Source of the DNA: CAVQZC01 sp963718315
Lineage (GTDB): Bacteria; Actinomycetota; Thermoleophilia; Gaiellales; JAICJC01
Assembly (NCBI GenBank): GCA_963718315.1
Contig: CAVQZC010000010.1
Coordinates: forward strand, 124,001 to 188,000
Direction of reading: 5' to 3'
DNA: 64,000 bases
The notes under the pieces: generated by a model
Seen by the model: only the letters and a program-made list of their open reading frames with translations
Told to the model about the DNA's origin: nothing
Databases searched by the model: none
Program-made: the position numbers and the translations under genes
Part shown: piece after piece, positions 34,652 through 43,809 of the stretch
How positions within the stretch are numbered: position 1 is the first letter of the stretch
How the letters are laid out: every line of letters starts with the position of its first letter

Positions 34652-35791
34652 GTGCGCGAGGGCCGGATCTTCCCCAATACGAACCCGTTCAAGCCGACCT
34701 TCGGCGTAACCCCGCCGCTGCTGGCCGGTCGCGACGACCAGATCGACGACTTCGCTGCCGCGCTCGACGGCGGCCCGGGGTCGTCGGGAAGGGCGACGCT
34801 CTACACGGGTGCCAGGGGCGCCGGCAAGACGGTCATGCTGAACGCCGTCGAGGATGTCGCCCGTACGCGCGGATGGGTGGTGATCAGCGAGACGGCGACC
34901 CCCGGCTTCGTCGGGCGCATCACCGGCGAGCACCTGCCGCGGCTGCTGCGGGAGTTCGACCCCGAGGCGGTGAGGTCGCACCTGACCGGGATCACGGGGC
35001 CGCTCAAGCTGGGCGGCGCGACCTGGGAGACGGTCGAGTCGCACATCGTCAACGCCGGGCTCCGGAGCCAGCTCGAGCTTCTCACCAATCTCCTCGCGGA
35101 CAACGGAACCGGCGTCCTGATCACCCTCGACGAGATCCACCGCCGGCAGATCGACGAGCTGCGCGAGCTGGCGGCGACGGTCCAGCACGCGTTCCGCGAG
35201 GATCGCGAGCTGGCCTTCGCCGGCGCCGGCCTTGCGTCTGCGGTCAGCGATTTGCTGAACGACGAGGTGCTGACCTTCTTGCGCCGGGCCGAGCGGTCTC
35301 ACCTGGGATCCGTTGCCCCCGAGGACATCAGGCCCGCCCTTCGCACGCCGGTCGAGCGGGCGGGCCGGGGGATCGATGCAGACGCCCTCGACCTGATGGT
35401 CGACGCCACCCGAGGCTACCCCTTCCTGATCCAGCTCGTCGGCGCCAGCACCTGGCGGGTGCATCCCGGCGAGCCACGGATCACCACCGAGGACGCACGG
35501 CTCGGCGCCGACCGCGCCCGGCGGCAGATGGAGACGCTGGTCTACGAGCCTGCGCTGGCCGGGCTCTCAGCCACCGACCGGTCATTCCTCTTGGCGATGG
35601 CAGAGGACGACGGGCCATCGCAGATCGCCGACATCCAGCGGCGGCTCGACGTCGACAAGGGCTATGCCAACGTCTACCGCAGCCGCCTGATCGCCGTGGA
35701 GCTGATCGAGCCCGCCGGGCACGGACGCATCCAGTTCGCGCTGCCGTATCTCCGCGAGTACCTGCGTGAGCACGTCGCGCCAGACGCCTGA
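34652..35791 (+). CDS. AAA-type ATPase with C-terminal winged helix
   Basis: 379-residue STAND/Cdc6-like ATPase. Walker A is GARGAGKT (53-60); Walker B is 'GVLITLDEIH' with Asp160-Glu161. The C terminus ('GPSQIADIQRRLDVDKGYANVYRSRLI') is a winged-helix DNA-binding-like domain. Proteins opening 'NPFKPTFGVTPPLLAGR' are common in actinobacteria and mobile elements, with no agreed function. GTG 34652 is supported by AAGGAG upstream. It stands alone, with no partner nuclease or toxin adjacent. Confidence 0.85.
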   Translation: MREGRIFPNTNPFKPTFGVTPPLLAGRDDQIDDFAAALDGGPGSSGRATLYTGARGAGKTVMLNAVEDVARTRGWVVISETATPGFVGRITGEHLPRLLREFDPEAVRSHLTGITGPLKLGGATWETVESHIVNAGLRSQLELLTNLLADNGTGVLITLDEIHRRQIDELRELAATVQHAFREDRELAFAGAGLASAVSDLLNDEVLTFLRRAERSHLGSVAPEDIRPALRTPVERAGRGIDADALDLMVDATRGYPFLIQLVGASTWRVHPGEPRITTEDARLGADRARRQMETLVYEPALAGLSATDRSFLLAMAEDDGPSQIADIQRRLDVDKGYANVYRSRLIAVELIEPAGHGRIQFALPYLREYLREHVAPDA

Positions 35792-35855
35792 GGACCCACC
35801 GCCGGCGGCCTGACTGAGACGCTGCATCCGGGTGGATCGCTACCCTTCGCCGCCG

Positions 35856-36302
35856 ATGATCGAACTCACCCAGAAAGAGCACGACGCGCTCGAGGCCGAG
35901 CTGGCCGAGCTGAAAGGGCCGAAGCGGGCAGAGGCGGTCGAGGCGATCGCCACGGCGCGCGGGTTCGGTGACCTGTCCGAGAACTTCGAGTACCACGCCG
36001 CCAAGAACGAGCAGGGTCTGCTCGAGCGCCAGATCGCAGTGCTGGAGGAGAAGCTCCGGAACGCGGTCATCATCAAGAAGCCGTCCAAGGCGGCCGGCGT
36101 TGTCGCCGTCGGGTCGACGGTCGAGGTCACCGACGCCGACGGAGACGAGCTGCGAGTCGTGGTCTCAAACGGCGGCGGCAAGGGCGCGGTCGCGCCTGAC
36201 TCGCCGCTGGGCTCGGCCCTGCTGGGTGCATCCCCCGGCGATACGGTCACCGTGAAGGCTCCCGCCGGGACGTGGAAGGCCACCATCCGCACCGTCTCCT
36301 GA
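35856..36302 (+). CDS. greA: Transcription elongation factor GreA
   Basis: Rescues backtracked RNA polymerase by stimulating transcript cleavage. 148 residues from ATG 35856, slightly shorter than the usual 158. The N-terminal coiled coil carries the tip motif 'GFGDLSENFEYHAAKNEQ' with Asp39 and Glu42, equivalent to the catalytic acids of E. coli GreA. The C-terminal FKBP-like domain is 'GSTVEVTDADGDELRVVV' onward. A GTG at 35832 could extend it by 8 residues, which is less likely. Confidence 0.93.
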   Translation: MIELTQKEHDALEAELAELKGPKRAEAVEAIATARGFGDLSENFEYHAAKNEQGLLERQIAVLEEKLRNAVIIKKPSKAAGVVAVGSTVEVTDADGDELRVVVSNGGGKGAVAPDSPLGSALLGASPGDTVTVKAPAGTWKATIRTVS

Positions 36303-36334
36303 CCCTGGCCTGACGGGCCGCGGAGGGCACGCGA

Positions 36335-36712
36335 TCAGCCGCACTCCACCCCGGGTTGCACGAGAATGGTCGCGATGGCGACGACTGCAAGCCCGATGCT
36401 GGCGAGGGCAGCCGCACCCCAACCCAGAGCGTGGCGCCTGGAGATCGTGAGCTGGTCGGCGCTGATCACGCCGAGCAGGAGCGCGTTGCCGAGACTGACG
36501 AACAACATCGCCTCCCACAGGTAGAAGGCGAAGGCGCTGGGGTGGTTACCGCCGATCGGGCACCCGCTGGGGTCGTAGTGGAGCGGACCCTTGAGCCAGG
36601 CATAGCCCGCCAGCCAGGTGAGAACAGAAACGACCAGCAGACCGATCGCCACTCGTTCACGCCACGGCCACGCCGTCGGAGGTGAGGCTGGTTCGTCGGC
36701 CTCGGCTTCCAT
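36335..36712 (-). CDS. Small membrane protein with three helices
   Basis: Unrecognised, 125 residues from ATG 36712. Hydrophobic segments: 'VAIGLLVVSVLTWLAGYAWL', 'FAFYLWEAMLFVSLGNALLLGVI', 'AALASIGLAVVAIATILV'. A good promoter lies so close upstream that transcription should begin at or next to this ATG, which excludes the in-frame GTG at 36733. No functional motif is visible. Confidence 0.65.
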   Translation of the reverse strand: MEAEADEPASPPTAWPWRERVAIGLLVVSVLTWLAGYAWLKGPLHYDPSGCPIGGNHPSAFAFYLWEAMLFVSLGNALLLGVISADQLTISRRHALGWGAAALASIGLAVVAIATILVQPGVECG

Positions 36713-36721
36713 ACCGTGCAA

Positions 36722-36749
36722 GCTATATCGCACAGTGGCTATTTGTCAA
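36722..36749 (-). promoter_or_regulatory. Consensus promoter giving a probable leaderless mRNA
   Basis: On the minus strand: TTGACA (36749-36744), 16 bases, TATAGC (36727-36722). The expected transcription start about 7 bases on (near 36715) is within a few bases of ATG 36712, so there is no room for a ribosome binding site. Confidence 0.65.
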
Positions 36750-36862
36750 GGACCGGAACTCAACCTCCCGACCGCCCAGCCAGGCCGCGGACGGGCCACC
36801 GAGCGGTGCATGACCACGCTAAATAGTCGTGCGGTTCCACAACGCGACGAGGGGGCGGGGAC

Positions 36863-37672
36863 ATGTCAGTGATCAGAACCATCGGGCGTGTGATCAGACG
36901 GTCGGTGACGCCGTCGATGGCGGTGGCATTGGTGGCTCTGTTCGTCGCTTTGGGAGGCACGGCGGTCGCGGTCACTGGAGGCAACCTTGTGCTTGGTCAG
37001 GCCAACACCGCTGATCACCAGACTGCGCTCACGTCCAGCGCCGACGGCGCGCCTGCGCTGGCGATCACCAACAGTGGTACCAGCGCGGGCTCGGTTCCGT
37101 TGAAGTTGACCGCGCCGGCGGGGATCGCGCCGTTTCAGACCAACTCGACCACGAAGGTCGCCCATCTGAACGCCGACCAGCTGGACGGGTTGGATTCGAC
37201 CCAGCTGCAGCGGCCACTGCTTTCGAGCTGCGCGATCGGGACGGCGATCAGCGGCATCGGCCAGACGGGGAAACTGGCCTGCCGCCACATGCCATACCCG
37301 ATCGTGTCGTTGACCGACGGCGGCCCGCTTCCGATCACCCAGTTCGACCAGATCACCGTGCCGGTCGACAGCGGCGTGCAGATCAGTTTCGAGGGCTCGG
37401 GATTCGCCGCCAGCAGCGGGCAGATTGGCGCCGATGTGTGGGTGTGTCCGGTCGTGCCCAGTTGCGATCAGTTCAGCTCGATCTCGTCGTCGCCGTTCAT
37501 CTCCGCATACTCGTATGCAAACTTCGCCAATATCCACACGCCATTTTGGGGGATGTGGACCTGGGCTCTCAAGGCGGGGACGTACGACATCGGCATCAGC
37601 GGACTCCCCGGAACGGAGAGCGATGTTCACGACAACTTCGCGCTGTCGGTGATCGGCTTCCCGGCCTCATAG
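36863..37672 (+). CDS. Secreted/surface protein of Thermoleophilia type
   Basis: 269-residue protein. The N-terminal hydrophobic segment 'SMAVALVALFVALGGTAVAV' is a signal peptide or anchor of a kind I associate with Thermoleophilia. 'AHLNADQLDGLDSTQLQ' at about 100-116 is a motif that recurs in exported proteins of that class. The remainder is a Ser/Gly-rich beta domain with four cysteines. Function unknown. ATG 36863 follows a GAGGGGGCGGGGAC purine stretch. The gene is monocistronic, with a long inverted repeat about 120 bases downstream. Confidence 0.75.
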   Translation: MSVIRTIGRVIRRSVTPSMAVALVALFVALGGTAVAVTGGNLVLGQANTADHQTALTSSADGAPALAITNSGTSAGSVPLKLTAPAGIAPFQTNSTTKVAHLNADQLDGLDSTQLQRPLLSSCAIGTAISGIGQTGKLACRHMPYPIVSLTDGGPLPITQFDQITVPVDSGVQISFEGSGFAASSGQIGADVWVCPVVPSCDQFSSISSSPFISAYSYANFANIHTPFWGMWTWALKAGTYDIGISGLPGTESDVHDNFALSVIGFPAS

Positions 37673-37790
37673 ACCGCAGCGACCGCTACAGCCTGGCATG
37701 TCTAAATCAACCTGAACGCGGCGGCCCCCCACCGGCGGCCTGGCCGTCGCCTGGTTCGTGCTCAACTAGGCCATGAGTGGGCCTGGGCGG

Positions 37791-37829
37791 GAGCGGTTCA
37801 AACCCTCCTGAGCTCCTTCTGAACCGCTC
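37791..37829. terminator. Long-loop inverted repeat downstream of glmS
   Basis: GAGCGGTTCA (37791-37800) and its perfect complement TGAACCGCTC (37820-37829) with a 19-base loop. It lies 10 bases past the glmS stop and between convergent genes. A terminator is the simplest reading, though it has no T-run. Confidence 0.5.
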
Positions 37830-37838
37830 GTAGGCCGG

Positions 37839-39662
37839 CTACTCGACCGTGACGGTCTTGGCCAGGTTGCGCGGCTTGTCCACGTCGAGCCCCCGCCGGG
37901 TGGCGATCGCGTACGCGAGCTGCTGCAGCGGCAGCACCGCCAGCACGGCCTGCAGCTCGGGCTCCGTCCGGGGCAGGTACACGACGTGCTCGGCCACGCG
38001 CGCAATGTCCTCGTTGCCTTCGGTGGCGACGGCGATCACGTGGGCGCCGCGCACGCGCACCTCCTCGACGTTGCTGATCACCTTGTCGTAGACGTGGCTG
38101 TCGGTCGCGACGACCACCACCGGCGTCTCCTTGTCGAGCAGCGCGATCGGCCCGTGCTTCATCTCGCCGGCCGCGTAGGCGTCGGTCGGGATGTAGGAGA
38201 TCTCCTTCAGCTTCAGCGCGCCCTCGTGCGCCATCGGCAGGCCCAGGTTGCGGCCCAGGTAGAGAAAGAACTGCTTCTGCCAGTAGGCGTCGGCGATCGG
38301 CTCGACCTCGGCCCACATGTCGAGCGTCCGCTGCGCCAGCTCGGGCAACATCCGCAGCTCCTCCATCAGGCGGGCGGCGCGGTCCGGCGCGATGGTCTCG
38401 CGCACCATCGCCAGCTTGAGCGCCAGCAGGTAGAGCAGCACAACCTGAGCGGTGAAGGTCTTGGTGGCGGCGACGCCGATCTCGAGACCGGCGCGCGTGT
38501 AGAGCACCGAGTCGCACTCGCGGGTCATCTGGCTGCCCATCACGTTGGTGATGGCGAGCACGTGGGCGCCGCGCTTGCGGGCCTCGCGCATGGCCGCGAT
38601 CGTGTCGGCGGTCTCGCCCGACTGCGAGATGACCACCGCCAGGGTGTTCTCGTCGACCACCGGGTTGCGGTAGCGCCACTCGCTGGCGATGTCGCCCTCG
38701 GCCGACAGGAGCGCCCACTCCTCGATCAGCTGCCGGCCGACCAGGCCGGCGTGATACGAGGTGCCGCAGGCCAGCAGCACGACGCGGTTCAGCCCGCGGA
38801 TCTGCTCGTCGCTCAGGTTCAGCCCGTCCAGCTCGAGCCGGCCGTGGTAGAGCCGCTCGCCGATCGTCTCGGCGATGGCGTCGGGCTGCTCGGCGATCTC
38901 CTTGGCCATGAACGTCTCGAAGCCCTGCTTCTCGGCTGCGTCGTCGTCCCAGTCAACGGTCTCGACCGGGCGGTCGATCGTCGCCCCGGCGCCGGTCAGG
39001 AACTGGGCGCCGTCGGGCGTTGCGACCACGATCTCGTCGTCCAGCACGTACTGCACACGCCGCGTCTCGCGCAGGAATGCCGAGATGGCCGACGCCATGA
39101 ACGTCTCGCCGTCGCCGACGCCGACGACCAGCGGGCACTGGCGGCGGGCGGCCACGATCTCGTCGGGATGGTCGCGATGCACGACGGCGAACGCGAAGTG
39201 CCCGTCGAGCTCGTTGTAGGCCTGCCGGACGGCGGCGACGAGATCCCCCTGGTAGTGGCTCTCGACCAGGTGGGCGATCACCTCGGAGTCGGTGTCGGTG
39301 TGGAAGACATGGCCGGCCTCGGCGAGCCGGGTGCGGAGCCCGACGTAGTTCTCGATGATGCCGTTGTGCACGACGGTCACTCCGGAGCCCTCGCAGGCCT
39401 CGACGGGGTGCGCGTTTGACTCGGTGACCGAACCGTGGGTTGCCCATCGGGTGTGCGCCAGACCGGTGGTCGCGGGGTGCGCCGTTGGACCGACCGCATC
39501 GCGCAGCGCCTGCACGCGGCCGACGCGCCGCGTGATCGCGGCGTCGCCGTTCAGCAGGCAGATGCCCGCGGAGTCGTAGCCGCGGTATTCGAGCCGCTCC
39601 AGACCGGCCAGCAGCAGCTCCTTGCACTCGCGGTCCCCAACGTATCCGACGATTCCGCACAT
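37839..39662 (-). CDS. glmS: Glutamine-fructose-6-phosphate aminotransferase
   Basis: Makes glucosamine-6-phosphate for peptidoglycan, 607 residues. The nucleophile Cys2 in 'MCGIVGYVG' starts the glutaminase domain ('LAHTRWATHG', 'VVHNGIIENY'). Two SIS domains follow ('ACGTSYHAG', 'SQSGETADTIAA'), and the C terminus 'KPRNLAKTVTVE' is canonical. The gene is intact, unlike its neighbours. It lies 12 bases after glmM, so the last step to glucosamine-6-phosphate and its isomerisation are co-expressed. AGAGGTAGG precedes the ATG. Confidence 0.97.
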   Translation of the reverse strand: MCGIVGYVGDRECKELLLAGLERLEYRGYDSAGICLLNGDAAITRRVGRVQALRDAVGPTAHPATTGLAHTRWATHGSVTESNAHPVEACEGSGVTVVHNGIIENYVGLRTRLAEAGHVFHTDTDSEVIAHLVESHYQGDLVAAVRQAYNELDGHFAFAVVHRDHPDEIVAARRQCPLVVGVGDGETFMASAISAFLRETRRVQYVLDDEIVVATPDGAQFLTGAGATIDRPVETVDWDDDAAEKQGFETFMAKEIAEQPDAIAETIGERLYHGRLELDGLNLSDEQIRGLNRVVLLACGTSYHAGLVGRQLIEEWALLSAEGDIASEWRYRNPVVDENTLAVVISQSGETADTIAAMREARKRGAHVLAITNVMGSQMTRECDSVLYTRAGLEIGVAATKTFTAQVVLLYLLALKLAMVRETIAPDRAARLMEELRMLPELAQRTLDMWAEVEPIADAYWQKQFFLYLGRNLGLPMAHEGALKLKEISYIPTDAYAAGEMKHGPIALLDKETPVVVVATDSHVYDKVISNVEEVRVRGAHVIAVATEGNEDIARVAEHVVYLPRTEPELQAVLAVLPLQQLAYAIATRRGLDVDKPRNLAKTVTVE

Positions 39663-39674
39663 CGTGGCCTACCT

Positions 39675-41001
39675 CTATTCGGTGGCTTGCGGAGTCCCGA
39701 TCTGCTCGCGCACAAGGCGCGCCAGATCGTTGCAGATCCGCTCACATTCGCCCGCGTCCTGCGCCTCCACCATCACTCGCACGACCGGCTCGGTGCCCGA
39801 CGCTCGCAGCACCACCCGGCCACGCTCACCTAGGTTCGCAGTCACCGCATCGACCTCCTGCCAGATCCGGTCGGCGGACGGTAGCAAAGCCCGGTCGGCG
39901 GGCACCGCAACCAGGCGCTGGGGGAACGGCACGAGCAGATCGACGGCGTCGGCCAGCGTCAGGTCGAGCCGGTTCAGCGCGCCCAGCAGCGCCAGCGCGG
40001 TCGCCAGGCCGTCGCCGGTGGTGTGCCGGTCGAGCATGACCACGTGGCCGGACTGCTCGCCGCCCAGCGCCGCACCGGTCTCGAGCATCCGCTCGAGCAC
40101 GTAGCGGTCGCCGACGTCGGTCACCTCGACCTCGATCCCCTGCTCGCGCATCAGCTTCTGGAACCCCAGGTTGGTCATGCGTGGTGACCACCACCTGGTT
40201 GCCGCGCAGCAGGCCGCGCCTGGCCAGGTCGATCGCCAGCACCGCCAGGATCACGTCGCCGTTGGCAACCCGGCCCGCCGCATCCACCGCCAGGCAGCGG
40301 TCGGCGTCGCCGTCGAACGCGATGCCCAGGTCGAGCCCGTGGTCGCGCACCAGCCCGGCCACCGCCTCCAGATGCATGGATCCGCAGCCGGCGTTGATGT
40401 TGCGGCCGTCCGGCGCATCGCCGATCGCATGGAACGGCATGCCCACCCGGCGCATCAGCGCAGGGCCGGCGGCGTGGGCGGCGCCGTTGGCGCAGTCGAG
40501 GCCGACGGTGATCCCTGAGGGCAGCTCCCCGCCGAAGGTCTCGGCCAGCCACTCGACGTAGCGGCCCACCGGGTCACCCAGCGCACGCCGCGAGCCGGGC
40601 GTGTCCGGCAGCGGGCCGTTGATGGCGCGCTCGATCGACGCCTCGTCGGCGTCGGACAGCTTGCGGCCGTCGCGGCCCAGGAACTTGATGCCGTTGTCCG
40701 CGTAGGGGTTGTGCGACGCGGAGATGACGCAGCCCATCGTCCCCTCGCCGGCGGCGGTCAGCATCGCCACGCCGGGAGTCGGGATGACGCCGGCCAGCAC
40801 CGCCTCGCCACCGGCCGACTCGATCCCTTCGACCAGCGCCTGTTCGAGCGCGAGACCGGACTCCCGCGTGTCGCGGCCGATCACCACGCTGGCGCCGCCG
40901 GCAGCAACGACCGCGGCAGCTCCCAGCGACCGGCCCAGGTCGGGGGTCAGGTCGACGCCCGCAACACCACGGACACCGTCCGTGCCGAACAGCTTTCGCA
41001 T
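39675..41001 (-). CDS. glmM: Phosphoglucosamine mutase (frameshifted)
   Basis: Converts glucosamine-6-phosphate to glucosamine-1-phosphate, about 441 residues when restored. The phosphoserine is Ser96 in 'VISASHNPYADNG', the metal motif is 'DGDADR', and the C-terminal phosphate-binding loop is 'RASGTEPVVRVM'. The frame breaks near 40178 between 'GNQVVVTT' and 'MTNLGFQKLM'; the span of 1327 nt (3n+1) fits one extra base or two missing. ATG 41001 is chosen for 'MRKLFGTDG'; 41010 is possible. It lies between rpsI and glmS, a common actinobacterial order. Confidence 0.92.
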
Positions 41002-41017
41002 GACGCTCAACGCAGCG

Positions 41018-41418
41018 TCAGCGCTTCGAGAACTGCGGCCGCTTACGCGCCTTCTTGAGGCCGGCCTTCTTGCGCTCCACCTGGCGGGCGTCGCGGGTCA
41101 GGAAGCCCTGACTTCTTGAGGTCGGGGCGCAGCGTTCTCGTCGGCCTCCAGCAGCGCGCGCGAGATGCCGTGGCGCAGCGCCCCGGCCTGGCCGGAGATG
41201 CCGCCGCCGTCGATGCGGGCGCGGACGTCGAAGCTCGCATCGGTGCCGCTGATCCGCAGCGGCGCCAGCGCGATCGACTGCAGGGTCGGGCGCGGGAAGT
41301 ACGCCGCGAGCGGCTTGCCGTTCACGGTCACCTCTCCGGAACCGGGCACCAGCACGACGCGGGCGACCGAGGTCTTGCGCTTGCCGGTACCGCGGTATGC
41401 AACGGCGGTATCAGCCAT
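41018..41418 (-). CDS. rpsI: 30S ribosomal protein S9 (two frameshifts)
   Basis: Small-subunit ribosomal protein whose C terminus contacts P-site tRNA. The first part reads 'GTGKRKTSVARVVLVPG' to 'ISRALLEADEN'; then two separate frame changes within about 35 bases (near 41133 and 41108) are needed to read 'LRPDLKKSG', 'LTRDARQVERKKAGLKKARK' and the universal end 'RPQFSKR'. The span is 401 nt; removing two extra bases gives 133 codons, the expected size. Since S9 is conserved and near-essential, sequence error is far more likely than mutation. Its start overlaps the end of rplM by 8 bases. Confidence 0.93.
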
Positions 41419-41849
41419 CAGGAAATCTCCTCAGGGGGATCGGGTTCTGGGCCTCGTGGGGATGCTCGGGCCCCGCGTAGATCTTCAGCTTGCGCAGCTG
41501 CGCGGCGGCCAGCGGTTCCTCGGGCAGCATGCCCTTGACCGCGAGGCGGAGCACTTCTTCGGGCCGGCGCGCAAGCTGCTCGGCCAGCGTGCGCTCCTTG
41601 AGGCCGCCGGGATAGCCGCTGTGCCGGTAGTAGATCTTCTGCTCGAGCTTCTTGCCGGTCACATGCACCTTCTCGGCGTTGACCACGACGACGAAGTCGC
41701 CGCTGTCCACGTGCGGGGTGTAGGCGGCTTGCTCTTGCCGCGGAGGAGGTCGGCGATCTGGGTCGCCAGACGACCGAGGGTCGGGCGTCGGCGTCGATCA
41801 GGTACCAGCTCTGGGAGATCTCACGCGGTTTGGCGCTGTAGGTCTTCAT
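41411..41849 (-). CDS. rplM: 50S ribosomal protein L13 (two frameshifts)
   Basis: Large-subunit assembly protein. It opens 'MKTYSAKPREISQSWYLIDA', then shifts frame near 41782 to give 'TLGRLATQIADLLRGKSKP' and again near 41725 to give 'YTPHVDSGDFVVVVNAEKVHVTG' and the end 'PLRRFPDG'. Both shifts are explained by one missing base each, the second in a run of C. The 439-nt span plus two bases gives 147 codons. GAGGAT precedes ATG 41849. First gene of rplM-rpsI-glmM-glmS. Confidence 0.93.
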
Positions 41850-41927
41850 CAATCCTCTGTGTCAGGTCAGCGGTGGCCGGCAGGCAGCAGCATGCACCCG
41901 CGGGCCGGTGCGGCGGGGAATCCTACC

Positions 41928-43074
41928 TCAGATCCGGGCGGCCCGGAGCCGGAGCGGCGAACGCACTCCATCCGGACCGACCGAGAGGCAGACGGCGCCT
42001 GCCGCCACCGGATCGAACTGACGGCCGCTGGAGCGCCGCAGCTCGGCGATCGCCGACTCGTGCGAGACGGCCGCGCGCCTCGGCGAGCCGGCACGCATCG
42101 CGCGATACGCGACGCAGGGCGCCACCACCCTGGCTGACAACGGGATGGTGTCGCCGGCGCAGCCCGCGCGGATAGCCACTGCCGTCCCAGCGCTCCCGCA
42201 TAGACGAAACGCCCTCCACGGCGGCCGACAACGATGGGATCTTCTCGATCATGCGGCGGCCGACCAGGGTGTGACGCTGCACCACCGCCCACTCGACGGG
42301 AGTCAGGGGCTCGGACTTGTGCAGGAGCGTCGCCGGAATCGCCGACATGCCCGCCTGATGCAGGAGCGCCACCAGGCGCACCTCGGCGAGCTGCTCGCGC
42401 CTCAATCCCAGCGTCTCGCCGACCGTCAAGGCCAGCGTGGTCGTGTCGACGTCGAGCGGGGCCACGCGGGCGGCATCGGCAACCAGCTCCTGGAACCGCG
42501 CCTCGTCGTCGGCGTCGCGGGCCAACCCCACCTCGACCAGCCGGGCCCCTCGCTCCACCAGGCGCTCGGCCAGCGCGATGGCCTCCGGCTCGAACGGCTC
42601 GAGGCGGTCGTCCCACGCCTCGACCAGGTACAGCGAGCCGCCGGCCTGAAGCCGCAGCAAGAGCTGGCTGGACAGCCCCATCACCTGCATCAACGAGATC
42701 TCCGCCGCGTCGCCCTGGGGGTCGCCGATCCAGGTCGTGTACGGCGTCCCCTCCTCCAGCACTCGCACTGTCGCGGGGTACTGGCGGAGGTCGACCTCGT
42801 CGGCGAACATCTCCCAGCGCTCGGGTGAATGCGTGAAGCCGGCCAGATCGACGACCCGCAGTTGCCCGAGATCGGCGGCGGAGATCAGGCAGTCGGAGCA
42901 CCCCAGCAGGTCGACGATTGCCTCGGCAAGCAACGAGAGCGTCTCGCGCACGCCGGCGTTCTGCGATGCCTCCTCGAGCCCGCTCTGCACCGTGTCCAGC
43001 CGCGCTGCCGGACGGCCGAGCTGGAACTTCCGCACAAGGGATGTGAGGCGAGGACGGGGAGCCGACTCTTTCAC
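41928..43074 (-). CDS. GAF plus degenerate HD-GYP domain protein (frameshifted)
   Basis: About 381 residues. The N-terminal GAF-like domain (about 35-190) is followed by an HD-GYP-like domain. Key residues are missing: the HD motif reads 'LLHQAGMSAIP' (Asp to Gln, Lys to Met), the HHE region reads 'SSMRERWDGSGYP', and the DAYDAM region reads 'APCVAYRAM'. 'DGSGYP' itself remains. It is therefore unlikely to hydrolyse c-di-GMP and may only bind or sense. The frame breaks near 42165 ('SGYPRGLR' to 'GDTIPLSARVV'); the span of 1147 nt (3n+1) fits one extra base. The start is GTG 43074. Confidence 0.78.
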
Positions 43075-43341
43075 GCGGCAAGCATCGCCGAATACACCCA
43101 GGTCCTGCCATCCCCGAAATGCGGTGTTCGGGGTCTACGCAACGCGGTGGCCGGCCATCCCTGGAAGCGTGGACATCTGCTCACCGATCGCGTGCATGTA
43201 GGTGCCGCCTAGGCATCGCCTAGACATGCGGCGAGACGCAGTGTAGGGGGCGCCGGAACGGCTCCTTGCAAGCCTCACCGGACTCCGGTAGGACTGGCGC
43301 TGCACCACCATCCGGGCACCATTCCCCTCGAAGGAGGCGCC
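43075..43341. other. Longest gene-free stretch, divergent upstream region
   Basis: 267 bases between the HD-GYP-like gene (minus) and the molybdenum hydroxylase operon (plus). A short imperfect direct repeat GCCTAGgCAT / GCCTAGaCAT lies at about 43207-43227, enclosed by GCCGC and GCGGC. No convincing promoter was seen. GAAGGAGG at about 43330 serves the operon start. Confidence 0.4.
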
Positions 43342-43809
43342 GTGAAGGCCGTCAGCATCTCGGTGAACGGGGTTGAGCACTCGACAGACGTCGAGCCCCG
43401 CACGCTGCTCGTCCATTTCCTGCGAGAGCGGCTGAATCTCACCGGAACCCACGTCGGATGCGACACCAGCAACTGCGGCGCGTGCACCGTCTGGCTGGAC
43501 GGCAACGCCGTCAAGTCGTGCACCATCCTGGCCGTCCAGGCCGACGGTCACGAGGTGACAACCATCGAGGGCATTGCCGAAGGTGGCGACATGCACCCGA
43601 TGCAGCAGGCGTTCCACGAGCAGCACGGGCTGCAGTGCGGGTACTGCACGCCGGGGATGGTGATGACCGCTATCAAGCTGCTGGAGGCGAACCCGCAGCC
43701 GACCGAAGCGGAGATCCGCGCAGGGCTGGAGGGCAACCTCTGCCGCTGCACCGGCTACCAGAACATCGTCGCCGCGGTCACCGCGGCCGCCGAGGGGGTG
43801 CCCGCCTGA
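43342..43809 (+). CDS. Molybdenum hydroxylase small [2Fe-2S] subunit (CoxS-like)
   Basis: Iron-sulfur electron-transfer subunit, 155 residues. A plant-type [2Fe-2S] cluster uses Cys40, Cys45, Cys48 and Cys60; the second cluster uses Cys99, Cys102, Cys134 and Cys136 ('QCGYCTPGM', 'NLCRCTGYQNI'). It passes electrons from the molybdenum site to FAD. The GTG start has GAAGGAGG upstream. Its stop overlaps the large-subunit ATG (TGATG). First gene of an S-L-M operon. Confidence 0.95.
   Translation: MKAVSISVNGVEHSTDVEPRTLLVHFLRERLNLTGTHVGCDTSNCGACTVWLDGNAVKSCTILAVQADGHEVTTIEGIAEGGDMHPMQQAFHEQHGLQCGYCTPGMVMTAIKLLEANPQPTEAEIRAGLEGNLCRCTGYQNIVAAVTAAAEGVPA

Noticed and set aside
37790..37830. GGTTCAAACCC, like a tRNA T-loop
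   Set aside because: The flanking bases do not form a T-stem, acceptor stem or cloverleaf. The sequence is better explained by the 10-bp inverted repeat after glmS.
41018..41849. Programmed ribosomal frameshifting in rplM and rpsI
   Set aside because: No slippery heptamer or downstream structure was seen, four shifts would be needed in 0.8 kb, and these proteins are not known to use frameshifting. Sequence error is simpler.
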